Of a DNA stretch of 49,149 bases, positions 15,414-23,308 are shown piece after piece. Where the stretch lies: contig NSJL01000028.1 of NCBI GenBank assembly GCA_002634385.1, forward strand, positions 1 to 49,149, read 5' to 3'. The position numbers and the translations under genes are program-made. The notes beneath the pieces are model-generated. The model made no database searches. It saw only the letters and a program-made list of their open reading frames with translations, and was not told the DNA's origin. The DNA comes from Nitrospira sp. (GTDB lineage: Bacteria > Nitrospirota > Thermodesulfovibrionia > Thermodesulfovibrionales > Dissulfurispiraceae). Positions within the stretch are counted from its first letter, which is position 1. Each line of letters opens with the position of its first letter.

Positions 15414-15704
15414 ATGAGAGCCTTTTCCCGTGCATTATCGCCGAGGTGTCTTGCAGGAGTACTGCTTGCAGCCGCCTCATCTCTCCTCGCCCTGGAGGCG
15501 GCCTCGCAGAGTCCGCCCTCTCCTGAATCCCTCTTCGAGTCCACCTGCAGTCAATGCCATTCCCTTGAGCTTCCCCGATCGCAGAGAATGAACAAAGAGG
15601 AGTGGAAGTCTCTGGTAGAGCGCATGCGGTCGAACGGTTGCAGCATAACCGACCAGGAGGCTGCCACCATTGTGGAATACCTCTCGAAGGAGTACGGCAG
15701 ATAG
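15414..15704 (+). CDS. Small monoheme cytochrome c
   Basis: A 96-residue exported protein. A hydrophobic signal segment (about 12-29) is followed by one heme-binding site, CSQCH (45-49), in the context LFESTCSQCHSLELP. The C-terminal MRSNGCSITDQEAATIVEYL resembles the short cytochrome c family with a distal Met near the end (RMRSNG). It is probably a periplasmic electron carrier. The start has TAAGGAGGTAGTC and lies 20 bases after cysC. A terminator follows. Confidence 0.85.
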   Translation: MRAFSRALSPRCLAGVLLAAASSLLALEAASQSPPSPESLFESTCSQCHSLELPRSQRMNKEEWKSLVERMRSNGCSITDQEAATIVEYLSKEYGR

Positions 15705-15733
15705 GGCAGCCTGTTGACTGCTGAAAAACAACA

Positions 15734-15764
15734 AAAAAGCCCCTGCTTTTCGCAAGGGCTTTTT
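15734..15764. terminator. Bidirectional intrinsic terminator
   Basis: AAAAAAGCCC (15733-15742) pairs with GGGCTTTTT (15756-15764), with A-runs and T-runs on the two sides. It can stop plus-strand transcription from the small cytochrome gene; minus-strand transcripts leaving nuoN could also stop here. Confidence 0.75.
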
Positions 15765-15783
15765 GTAAGCTAACTCCCCCTCA

Positions 15784-15836
15784 CCCCCTCTTATCTAAGA
15801 GGGGGAATCTGCCCCTCCCCTTAGGGTAAGGGGAGG
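15784..15836. repeat. Tandem GC-rich hairpins between convergent genes
   Basis: Two perfect 10-base stems: CCCCCTCTTA/TAAGAGGGGG (15784-15805, loop TC) and CCTCCCCTTA/TAAGGGGAGG (15814-15836, loop GGG). They belong with the palindromes at 6106-6212 and lie just past the 3' end of the nuo operon. Confidence 0.65.
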
Positions 15837-15868
15837 TCGGGAGGGGTTATTCATCCTGATTCTCTTTT

Positions 15869-17251
15869 CTATCCTATGAGCACCATATAGGGCATAAAGC
15901 CGATGGCAAAGACCATGAGCACCGTGATAAGAAGGGCCAGGCCGAGGGTGGGCGACGGGCTTATGGATGCCGTGCCGGTCATCTCCTTCATGTACATGTT
16001 GCGTACAATACGCAGGTAGTAATACGCGGATACGGAGCTGAAAATCACCGCAACAATGGCCACCCAGGTGTACCCGGCGTTGATCACCGCCATGAAAAGG
16101 TTGAATTTGCCGATGAACCCTGCCGTGGGGGGAATCCCGGTGAGAGAGAACATGAATACCAGCATCAGGGCAGCCACGAGGGGATGGCTCTTGGAAAGGC
16201 CCTCGTAATCGGAGATATCGTCGCCTTTATCGAGAAGGATCACCACGCCGAAGGCCCCGATATTCATGAAGGCGTAAATGAAGAGATAGGTGATCATCGC
16301 GTTCAGGCCCTCAGGACCCGCGACAACACCCAGCAGGATATACCCGGCATGGGCAATAGACGAGTAGGCGAGCATTCTTTTTATATTGGTCTGCACCAGG
16401 GCGAGGACATTGCCCACCGCCATGGTGAGGATGGCGATACCGATCAGCACCGCGGTCCAGTCCGGCTGCATGCTCGGGAATGCCGTGTAGAAGACCCTGC
16501 CGATCACGGCGAAGCCCGCCGCCTTCGGACCGACGGACATGAAGGCGGTAATGGACGTGGGCGCACCCTCATAGACGTCAGGGGCCCACATATGAAAGGG
16601 AGCGGCTGCGATCTTGAAGGAGAAAGCCACCGCAATCAATATCATACTCAGCAGAAGCACGGGAGAAACCTCTGCCTGCCGCAACTGCTCGGCGATCCGG
16701 AGCATATCCGTGGTGGTCGTCATTCCGTACAGGAGAGAGATCCCGTACAGGAGGATGGCCGAAGAAAAGGCCCCCAGGAGAAAGTATTTGATGGCGGCCT
16801 CATTGGACCTGCGGTCCTGTCTCTTTACTCCTGCAAGAACGTAGGTGCTCAGCGCCATCAACTCCAGGCCGAGATAGAGGATGATGAAATCCCGGGCAGA
16901 GGCCATGAGCATCATGCCGGCGGTAGCGAAGAGAAGCAGGCTGTAGTATTCCCCGTGCTCCGCCTTCTCCCGCTGGATGTACTTCAGTGAAATGAGGGCG
17001 GTCAGCACGAGATTCACGAGGAAGATGTTCTTGAAATTCGCACTGTAGTTGTCGCTGACGAACATGCCGCCGAAGGTATCCCCGGCGCTCCCGGGAATGG
17101 CGAGGAAGACAAGGACGGCGACGCCCATAGTCAGGAACGCCAAGGGTGCCTTGTTCTTCAGCACGAGATCCAGCAGGAGCAATACCATCGCCGCGACGGT
17201 CATGATGATCTCCGGCAGTACCGGCGTCAGATCCGGGAAAGGTATATTCAT
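15869..17251 (-). CDS. nuoN: NADH-quinone oxidoreductase subunit N
   Basis: A 460-residue antiporter-like membrane subunit of complex I, one of the three proton-pumping subunits. About 14 hydrophobic helices are visible. Conserved pieces are YLGLELMALSTYVLAG, with the helix 5 glutamate (about 121-136), the following KYFLLGAFSSAILLYG lysine helix, and the NIKRMLAYSSIAHAGY motif (about 290-305). It is the last gene of the operon; its ATG overlaps the nuoM stop as ATGA. The length is normal. Confidence 0.96.
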   Translation of the reverse strand: MNIPFPDLTPVLPEIIMTVAAMVLLLLDLVLKNKAPLAFLTMGVAVLVFLAIPGSAGDTFGGMFVSDNYSANFKNIFLVNLVLTALISLKYIQREKAEHGEYYSLLLFATAGMMLMASARDFIILYLGLELMALSTYVLAGVKRQDRRSNEAAIKYFLLGAFSSAILLYGISLLYGMTTTTDMLRIAEQLRQAEVSPVLLLSMILIAVAFSFKIAAAPFHMWAPDVYEGAPTSITAFMSVGPKAAGFAVIGRVFYTAFPSMQPDWTAVLIGIAILTMAVGNVLALVQTNIKRMLAYSSIAHAGYILLGVVAGPEGLNAMITYLFIYAFMNIGAFGVVILLDKGDDISDYEGLSKSHPLVAALMLVFMFSLTGIPPTAGFIGKFNLFMAVINAGYTWVAIVAVIFSSVSAYYYLRIVRNMYMKEMTGTASISPSPTLGLALLITVLMVFAIGFMPYMVLIG

Positions 17252-18756
17252 TTTATCACCTCGATAATTTGCTGTGCTATCTGCGGCTGCCCCGCGGTAT
17301 TCACCCTCTGGATCAGGTGCTGTACCGAAACATCCATGAAGCTGAGGAAAGTATTGGGATAGACACCGATCCAGAAGACCAGGAGGAGCAGGGGCACCAG
17401 CGTCAGGGTCTCCCGCAGGTTCATATCCTTATGGTTCTGGACCTTCGGGTTTACTTCGAGGAAAAAGACCCGCTGGTAGAGCCAGAGCATATAGGCGGCA
17501 CCGACGATGATTCCTGTCGCCGCAAGCACTCCCATGACATTGGATGCGGTGAAGCCTCCCAGAATAATGAGGAACTCGCCGACGAAGCCGTTCGTCCCGG
17601 GCAGACCGATGGACGAAAGGGTGAAGACCATGAAAAAGGCCGCAAACACGGGGAGCACGGTGGCGACCCCCCCGTAGTCCGCAATCTGCCGGGTATGGGT
17701 CCTGTCGTAAATGATCCCTATGGAGAGGAACAGGGCCCCGGTAACGATACCGTGGTTGATCATCTGGAGGATGCCGCCCTGGACTCCCTGGATGTTAAGG
17801 GCGAAAATGCCGAGGGTTACGAACCCCATATGGCTCACCGAACTATAGGCAATCAGCCTCTTGATATCCGTCTGGCCGAGACAGATCAGCCCCCCGTAGA
17901 TGATCCCGATCACGGAGAGGACCATCATTACCGGGGCCATCTCCCTGCTCGCCTCGGGGAGAATGGGCATCGAAAAGCGGAGGAAACCGTAGGCGCCCAT
18001 CTTGATGAGAATCCCCGCCAGGATGACACTCCCGGCAGTGGGGGCTTCGGTATGGGCGTCAGGAAGCCAGGTATGCACCGGGAACATCGGGACCTTCACC
18101 GCGAAGGCCGCGAAGAACGCCCAGAAGAGGATGAGCTGCAGATGATACGGATAGTTGGTCGTCATCATCTGGAGCACGTCGAAGGAGCGCCCGGTATTGA
18201 AGTAGAGGACAATGATCCCGATGAGCATCAGAAGGCTCCCCACGAGGGTATAGAGGAAGAACTTTATCGCCGCATACACCCTGTTGGGTCCGCCCCATAC
18301 GCCGATGAGGAGATACATGGGAATGAGCATCGCCTCCCAGAAGATATAAAAGAGGAAGAGGTCCAGGCTGCAGAATACGCCGATCATGGAGCCCTCGATA
18401 AGGAGAAGGGCCGCAAAAAACTCCTTTGTCCTGTCCTTGATACTGTTCCAGGAGACCGTTACGCAGAGCACCGTCAGGAGCGTGGAGAGGAGCACGAACA
18501 GCACACTGATGCCGTCCACCCCCAGGGCGTACTTGATCCCCCAGGCGGGTATCCAGTCGTACGTCTCACGGAACTGCATATTCGCGGTGGTCTTGTCGAA
18601 GCCGGTAAACAGGGGGAGACTCGCCGCGAAGGTCACCAGGCTCAGAACCAGGGCGGTCCACTTGATCAGGGCCTCATTCGATCTCTTTATGAGAAATATG
18701 ACCAGTGCGCCTGCAAGGGGCAGGAATATGACAGTGCTCAAAATCGGGTAACTCAT
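17248..18756 (-). CDS. nuoM: NADH-quinone oxidoreductase subunit M
   Basis: A 502-residue antiporter-like subunit of complex I with about 14 membrane helices. Characteristic elements are LFYIFWEAMLIPMYLLIG with the key glutamate (about 136-153), FPVHTWLPDAHTEAPTAGSVILAG (about 224-247) and DIKRLIAYSSVSHMGFV (about 300-316). The length matches the family. The start is 60 bases after nuoL and the stop overlaps the nuoN start. Confidence 0.96.
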   Translation of the reverse strand: MSYPILSTVIFLPLAGALVIFLIKRSNEALIKWTALVLSLVTFAASLPLFTGFDKTTANMQFRETYDWIPAWGIKYALGVDGISVLFVLLSTLLTVLCVTVSWNSIKDRTKEFFAALLLIEGSMIGVFCSLDLFLFYIFWEAMLIPMYLLIGVWGGPNRVYAAIKFFLYTLVGSLLMLIGIIVLYFNTGRSFDVLQMMTTNYPYHLQLILFWAFFAAFAVKVPMFPVHTWLPDAHTEAPTAGSVILAGILIKMGAYGFLRFSMPILPEASREMAPVMMVLSVIGIIYGGLICLGQTDIKRLIAYSSVSHMGFVTLGIFALNIQGVQGGILQMINHGIVTGALFLSIGIIYDRTHTRQIADYGGVATVLPVFAAFFMVFTLSSIGLPGTNGFVGEFLIILGGFTASNVMGVLAATGIIVGAAYMLWLYQRVFFLEVNPKVQNHKDMNLRETLTLVPLLLLVFWIGVYPNTFLSFMDVSVQHLIQRVNTAGQPQIAQQIIEVIK

Positions 18757-18816
18757 CTATCCTCCTCTATCAACTCAATTTCATCATATGCGAAATCGGG
18801 CATGGCATCGGTTCTC

Positions 18817-20757
18817 CTATTGTCCCGCCTGCGCCATGAGAACCAGCGCAAAGAGAATGAACAGCCCAATGGCCATGCTCATGGCATAGTGCTGGATATA
18901 CCCGGTCTGCAGCTTCCGCAGCTTTTCCCCGAATTCGCCGATTGCCCTGGGTATCCCGTTGACAATGCCCTCGATGATCGTTCCATCCGTTACCGGGATG
19001 AGGAAGTTCTTCGCCACCCAGAGAGACGGTCTGACGATGATCGCATCATAGAGCTCATCGACATAGTATTTATTCCAGAGGGTGGTATAGACGCCCCTGA
19101 AGTTCGCGGCGAGGGTCTTCGGAATCTCCGGCTTCAGGGAGTAGAACACCCAGGAGAGGAAAATGCCCCCGAAGGCCGCCGCAATGGAGATACCGATCAC
19201 CATCCACTCTTCCTCGTGGGTCCCGTGGGCAGAGGGATGCCCTAGCGCCGGCTCGAAGAAATGGGCGATCCAGTTTCCGACGCCCAGGGAGGAACCGAGC
19301 AGCTCAGGAATCCCCACCCATCCCGCGGCGACAGCGCCGATGCTCAACAGCAGCAGCGGAACGGTCATCGAAGCGGGGGATTCATGGAGATGGTGCTCCT
19401 GTTCATGAGTGCCCCGGAAAGTGCCGTGGAAGGCGAGAAAGATGATCCGGAAGCTGTAGAATGCAGTCAGGGCCGCCACCACCGTCCCGATGGCCCAGAC
19501 GATCTTGCCGACAGTGCCGCCGTTATAGGCCATCCAGAGGATCTCGTCCTTGCTGAAGAAGCCCGCCAGGCCGGGGACGCCCGCGATGCTCAGGGAGGCG
19601 ATGAGGAAGGTCCAGTAGGTAACCGGCATATGCTTCTTCAAGCCGCCCATCTTCTGTATGTCCAGCTCTCCGGACATGGCGTGCATTACGCTTCCCGCGC
19701 CCAGGAACAGGAGGGCCTTGAAGTACGCATGGGTATACAGATGGAACACACCTGCCCCGTACGCGCCCACTCCGCAGGCAAGGAACATGTAACCGAGCTG
19801 GCTGACGGTCGAATAGGCGACGATCCTTTTGATGTCATTCTGCACCAGGGCGATGGTCGCGGCAAAGAGACTGGTAACGGCCCCGGTCAGGGCCACCACC
19901 GCCATGGCGACCGGGGAGAGATTGAACACGGGATTGAACCGCGCCACCATGAAAACGCCGGCGGTGACCATTGTCGCAGCATGGATCAGCGCGCTCACCG
20001 GGGTGGGGCCTTCCATGGCGTCGGGCAGCCATACATGGAGGGGAATCTGCGCCGATTTTCCCACCGCGCCGCAGAAGAGCAGGAGCGCGATCAGGGTGAT
20101 GAGATCCACCTCATACCCCAGCATATAGATCGTCTTGCCCTGGAGTCCCCCGATACCGCTGAAGATATCGGCATAATGGATGGTGCCGAGAGACAGGAAT
20201 ATCAGGATAACCCCCAGGCCGAAACCGAAGTCACCGAAGCGGTTGACGATGAAGGCCTTCTTCCCGGCATCCGAGGCGCTCTTCTTCTCATACCAGAAAC
20301 CGATGAGGAAGTAGGAACAGAGACCGACGGCCTCCCACCCGAAGTAGAGCTGGAGGAGGTTGTTCCCCAGCACCAGCATCAGCATGGAGAAGGTGAAAAG
20401 GCTGAGATAGGAGAAGAACCGGTAGTACCCCTTGTCCCCATGCATATACCCCACGGAATAAATATGGACCAGGAGGCTTACGCTGGTGACCACGATAAGC
20501 ATGATGGCGGTCAGCTGGTCGATGAGGAAGCCGATGGTGACCTTGAAATTGCCGGAGACGATCCAGCTGTAGATGTCCTGGTTGATCACCTTTCCGTCCA
20601 TTACCTCCAGGAAAGTCTGCACGGCCAGGGTAAAGGATCCGGCCACCGCCGGGATAGCCACCCAGTGCGCCTTATCCTTGAGAATGATCTTTCCGAGGAG
20701 GATATTGACGACGAATGCTGCTAGCGGTAATAGGGGAATTAAGATATACGTATCCAT
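18817..20757 (-). CDS. nuoL: NADH-quinone oxidoreductase subunit L
   Basis: A 646-residue antiporter-like subunit at the distal end of the membrane arm. The core shows FGWEAVGLCSYFLIGFWY (helix 5 glutamate, about 139-156), PLHVWLPDAMEGPTPVSALIHAAT (about 229-252) and DIKRIVAYSTVSQLGYM (about 315-331). The C-terminal extension holds the long lateral helix and a final membrane helix (about 620-643) that bracket NuoM and NuoN. The start lies six bases after nuoK. Confidence 0.96.
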   Translation of the reverse strand: MDTYILIPLLPLAAFVVNILLGKIILKDKAHWVAIPAVAGSFTLAVQTFLEVMDGKVINQDIYSWIVSGNFKVTIGFLIDQLTAIMLIVVTSVSLLVHIYSVGYMHGDKGYYRFFSYLSLFTFSMLMLVLGNNLLQLYFGWEAVGLCSYFLIGFWYEKKSASDAGKKAFIVNRFGDFGFGLGVILIFLSLGTIHYADIFSGIGGLQGKTIYMLGYEVDLITLIALLLFCGAVGKSAQIPLHVWLPDAMEGPTPVSALIHAATMVTAGVFMVARFNPVFNLSPVAMAVVALTGAVTSLFAATIALVQNDIKRIVAYSTVSQLGYMFLACGVGAYGAGVFHLYTHAYFKALLFLGAGSVMHAMSGELDIQKMGGLKKHMPVTYWTFLIASLSIAGVPGLAGFFSKDEILWMAYNGGTVGKIVWAIGTVVAALTAFYSFRIIFLAFHGTFRGTHEQEHHLHESPASMTVPLLLLSIGAVAAGWVGIPELLGSSLGVGNWIAHFFEPALGHPSAHGTHEEEWMVIGISIAAAFGGIFLSWVFYSLKPEIPKTLAANFRGVYTTLWNKYYVDELYDAIIVRPSLWVAKNFLIPVTDGTIIEGIVNGIPRAIGEFGEKLRKLQTGYIQHYAMSMAIGLFILFALVLMAQAGQ

Positions 20758-20763
20758 TTTCGG

Positions 20764-21066
20764 TTACCCTTTCATCTCTGTCATTTCGTCTGTATGGACT
20801 GCTTCCTTGTTCCTGAACAGCGCGATCAGAATCGCCAGGCCGATGGCCGCCTCCGCCGCCGCCACCGTAATAATGAAAAACACGAGCACCTGTCCCCGCA
20901 GGTCCTGCAGGTAATGGCTGAAGGCAACGAGGCTTATATTGACCGAGTTCAGCATCAGCTCGATGGACATGAGCATGATGAGGATATTCCTCCTGATCAA
21001 AAAACCGACGACCCCTATGATGAAGATCACGGTGCTTAACCCTATATACCACTCTAACGGTACCAT
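20764..21066 (-). CDS. nuoK: NADH-quinone oxidoreductase subunit K
   Basis: A 100-residue subunit with three membrane helices, the usual size for NuoK. The two conserved membrane glutamates are visible in [19 protein letters not shown] (about 32-50) and [19 protein letters not shown] (about 68-86). I start at the ATG at 21066, which has AAGGAGGAGTG directly upstream, rather than the GTG one codon earlier. Confidence 0.95.
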   Translation of the reverse strand: MVPLEWYIGLSTVIFIIGVVGFLIRRNILIMLMSIELMLNSVNISLVAFSHYLQDLRGQVLVFFIITVAAAEAAIGLAILIALFRNKEAVHTDEMTEMKG

Positions 21067-21092
21067 CACTCCTCCTTTTTCCCTCTCACTTC

Positions 21093-21599
21093 TTACTTGG
21101 CCTTTTTCGCCAGCACGATCGCCCCCACCACGGCGATCAGCAGGATAAGCGACGCGATCTCAAAGGGGAGGAGGTACTCGGTATAGAGCACCGACCCGAT
21201 GGCCTTCGTGTGGGTTTCGGCCTTGATCCTTTCGATGGTGTACTGTCCCGCGGGTCCTTGCGTGAACTTATTGACGGTAAAGAAAAAAAGCACCAGGATG
21301 AACGCCCCCATGGAGATGCCGACAGGCCATTCCTTCCCGAAACGCTCATCCACGACCTCTTCCTTGAGGTTCAGCATCATGACGACGAAAAGGAACAGGA
21401 CCAGGATGGCCCCCGCATACAGGATGACCTGCACGGCTGCCAGGAATTCGGCGTTCAGGAAGAGGTAAAGGCCGGCGATATGGAAGAACAGCGCGAGCAT
21501 CCAGAGCACGCTGTGCACCGGGTTCTTCCTCGTTATGATCAACAGCGATAACACTACCATGGCGACGGCGAAATATCCGAAGAATATCTTAGGCAGCAT
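21093..21599 (-). CDS. nuoJ: NADH-quinone oxidoreductase subunit J
   Basis: A 168-residue subunit with five hydrophobic helices, including the conserved [28 protein letters not shown] stretch that contains the pi-bulge helix of NuoJ. The ATG at 21599 is favoured: GAGGAG lies five bases upstream, while the in-frame GTG at 21605 would fall within that site. The start overlaps the 3' end of nuoI by about 11 bases. Confidence 0.95.
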   Translation of the reverse strand: MLPKIFFGYFAVAMVVLSLLIITRKNPVHSVLWMLALFFHIAGLYLFLNAEFLAAVQVILYAGAILVLFLFVVMMLNLKEEVVDERFGKEWPVGISMGAFILVLFFFTVNKFTQGPAGQYTIERIKAETHTKAIGSVLYTEYLLPFEIASLILLIAVVGAIVLAKKAK

Positions 21600-22197
21600 T
21601 TTCACTCCTCTGTGCGCTCAATGCTATTTTTTCCTCTGAAGAGGCTTTCACGGCGGCTCTCTTCCCCCTGAAGACCGCCTGATCCTCGTGCGGGGCGTAA
21701 TCCTCTGCAAGGGGTCTCCAGAACCTCTTGAAGTATTCCTCTCCCTTTGTGCCGGCCATGAAATTGTCCCAGTTGGAGAGCAGCTTTTCCTTGGTCATGA
21801 ACAGGGGTTCGCGTCCGTAGTCGCTGTACTCGTAGTGCTCGGTGAGCACCACCGCCCCGAAGGGGCAGGCTTCCACGCAGAAGGCGCAGTAGACGCACCG
21901 CAGCACTTCTATCTCGTACCGGTCCACCACTTTCGTGTGGTCGGCTCCCTCGCTGGTATAAACGGAGATGCACTTCGAGGGGCATACCGCCGCACACAAG
22001 CCGCATCCGACGCACTTCGCGGTCCCGTCCTCTTTCCGCACCAGGGCATGCAGGCCCCTGAATCCGGGCATGGGGGATCTCTTCTCTTCGGGGTACTGCC
22101 GGGTCACTGCAGGCGTGAACATCATCCGCAGGGTCAGCGCCATCCCCTTCAGTATCTCGAGCATGAATACCTTTTTCGCAATCTGCTTTATTGACAT
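21589..22197 (-). CDS. nuoI: NADH-quinone oxidoreductase subunit I (ferredoxin subunit)
   Basis: A 202-residue subunit with two 4Fe-4S clusters (N6a and N6b) that pass electrons towards NuoB. Motifs are CVGCGLCAAVCPSKC (about 62-76) and CVYCAFCVEACPFGA (about 101-115). An amphipathic N-terminal helix precedes them, and the C-terminal tail (about 150-202) is longer than in E. coli. The ATG at 22197 is preceded by GAGAGG; an earlier in-frame start would add 20 unlikely residues. Confidence 0.95.
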   Translation of the reverse strand: MSIKQIAKKVFMLEILKGMALTLRMMFTPAVTRQYPEEKRSPMPGFRGLHALVRKEDGTAKCVGCGLCAAVCPSKCISVYTSEGADHTKVVDRYEIEVLRCVYCAFCVEACPFGAVVLTEHYEYSDYGREPLFMTKEKLLSNWDNFMAGTKGEEYFKRFWRPLAEDYAPHEDQAVFRGKRAAVKASSEEKIALSAQRSENAA

Positions 22198-22270
22198 AAC
22201 ATACCTCTCATGGTAATGGGTTACGGGTAACGGTGCGGGCAGGCCCGCATCCTCCACCCCGTCGTTTCAT

Positions 22271-23308
22271 TTACTGTGCAATGTACTTGACGATGGAGGT
22301 TATTACGATGTTCGCCAGGGCGAGGGGAATCATCACCTTCCAGCCCAGTCCCATCAGCTGGTCGTACCGGTACCGCGGGACGGTGGCCCTGACCCAGTAA
22401 TACAGGAAGATGTGGAAATACACCTTCAGCAGGAACCAGACAATACCGGGCACCACCGCCAGCACGGGGACCGCATTTACCAGGGCAGGGGGCAGCGTCC
22501 ACCCCCCCCAGTAGCACAATACCGCGATGGAGGACATGACGAGCATGCCGATATATTCGCCGGCATAATAGAGGGCGAACCGCATACCGCTGTATTCCAC
22601 GAAATAGCCCGCCACCAGCTCGCTCTCCGCTTCGGGCAGGTCAAACGGGGTCCTGTTGGTCTCCGCAAAGGCTGATACCATGAAGACGAAATACCCGATA
22701 CACTGGGGGATAAGGAACATACCGTACCAATGCTGCTGCTGGGCATGCACGATCTCGGAGAGGTTCAGGGAGCCGGCCATGAGCATGACACCGACCAGGC
22801 TCATCCCGAGGGCTACTTCATAGCTGATGACCTGCGCCGAGGAGCGCAGCCCTCCGAGGAACGAGTATTTCGAGTTGGACGCCCAGCCCGCCATGATCAC
22901 CCCGTAGGCACCCAGGGAGGACATGGCGAGAAGGTACAGCAGGGCTATATTGACATCCGCTATGACGAACCCCTCGAAGAAGGGGACCACCGCCAGGGAG
23001 CTCAGGGCGGCGAAGACGAAGATGACCGGCGCGATTTTGAAGACCGTACGGTCCGCCTGCGCCGGGATGATATCCTCTTTGAAGAAGAGTTTCAGACCGT
23101 CCGCAACAGGCTGCAGGATTCCGTGGAACCCTGTTCTCATGGGGCCGAGACGTATCTGCATATGTCCGATGACTTTCCTCTCGAAATAGGTGGCATAAAG
23201 CACATGCAGCATCGTAATGCCCACAATGACCCCTATCTTGATCAAGAGGATCACGAGATTTATGAGAAACTCATACCCCGCAGGTACCGTAAACCCGAAA
23301 ATATTCAC
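22271..23308 (-). CDS. nuoH: NADH-quinone oxidoreductase subunit H
   Basis: A 345-residue membrane subunit that forms most of the quinone-binding channel with NuoB and NuoD. Conserved parts are ATYFERKVIGHMQIRLGPMRTGFHGILQPVADGLKL (about 44-79) and AFAETNRTPFDLPEAESELVAGY (about 216-238), whose glutamates line the proton path. It has about eight helices. Translation begins at GTG 23308 with GGAGG seven bases upstream; the start overlaps the nuoG stop as GTGA. Confidence 0.96.
   Translation of the reverse strand: MNIFGFTVPAGYEFLINLVILLIKIGVIVGITMLHVLYATYFERKVIGHMQIRLGPMRTGFHGILQPVADGLKLFFKEDIIPAQADRTVFKIAPVIFVFAALSSLAVVPFFEGFVIADVNIALLYLLAMSSLGAYGVIMAGWASNSKYSFLGGLRSSAQVISYEVALGMSLVGVMLMAGSLNLSEIVHAQQQHWYGMFLIPQCIGYFVFMVSAFAETNRTPFDLPEAESELVAGYFVEYSGMRFALYYAGEYIGMLVMSSIAVLCYWGGWTLPPALVNAVPVLAVVPGIVWFLLKVYFHIFLYYWVRATVPRYRYDQLMGLGWKVMIPLALANIVITSIVKYIAQ

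Noticed and set aside
17269..20724. Long plus-strand open frames opposite nuoL and nuoM (up to about 650 codons)
   Set aside because: They are antisense to conserved membrane genes, their translations are charged low-complexity shadows, and they have no family resemblance. High GC content keeps the opposite strand open.
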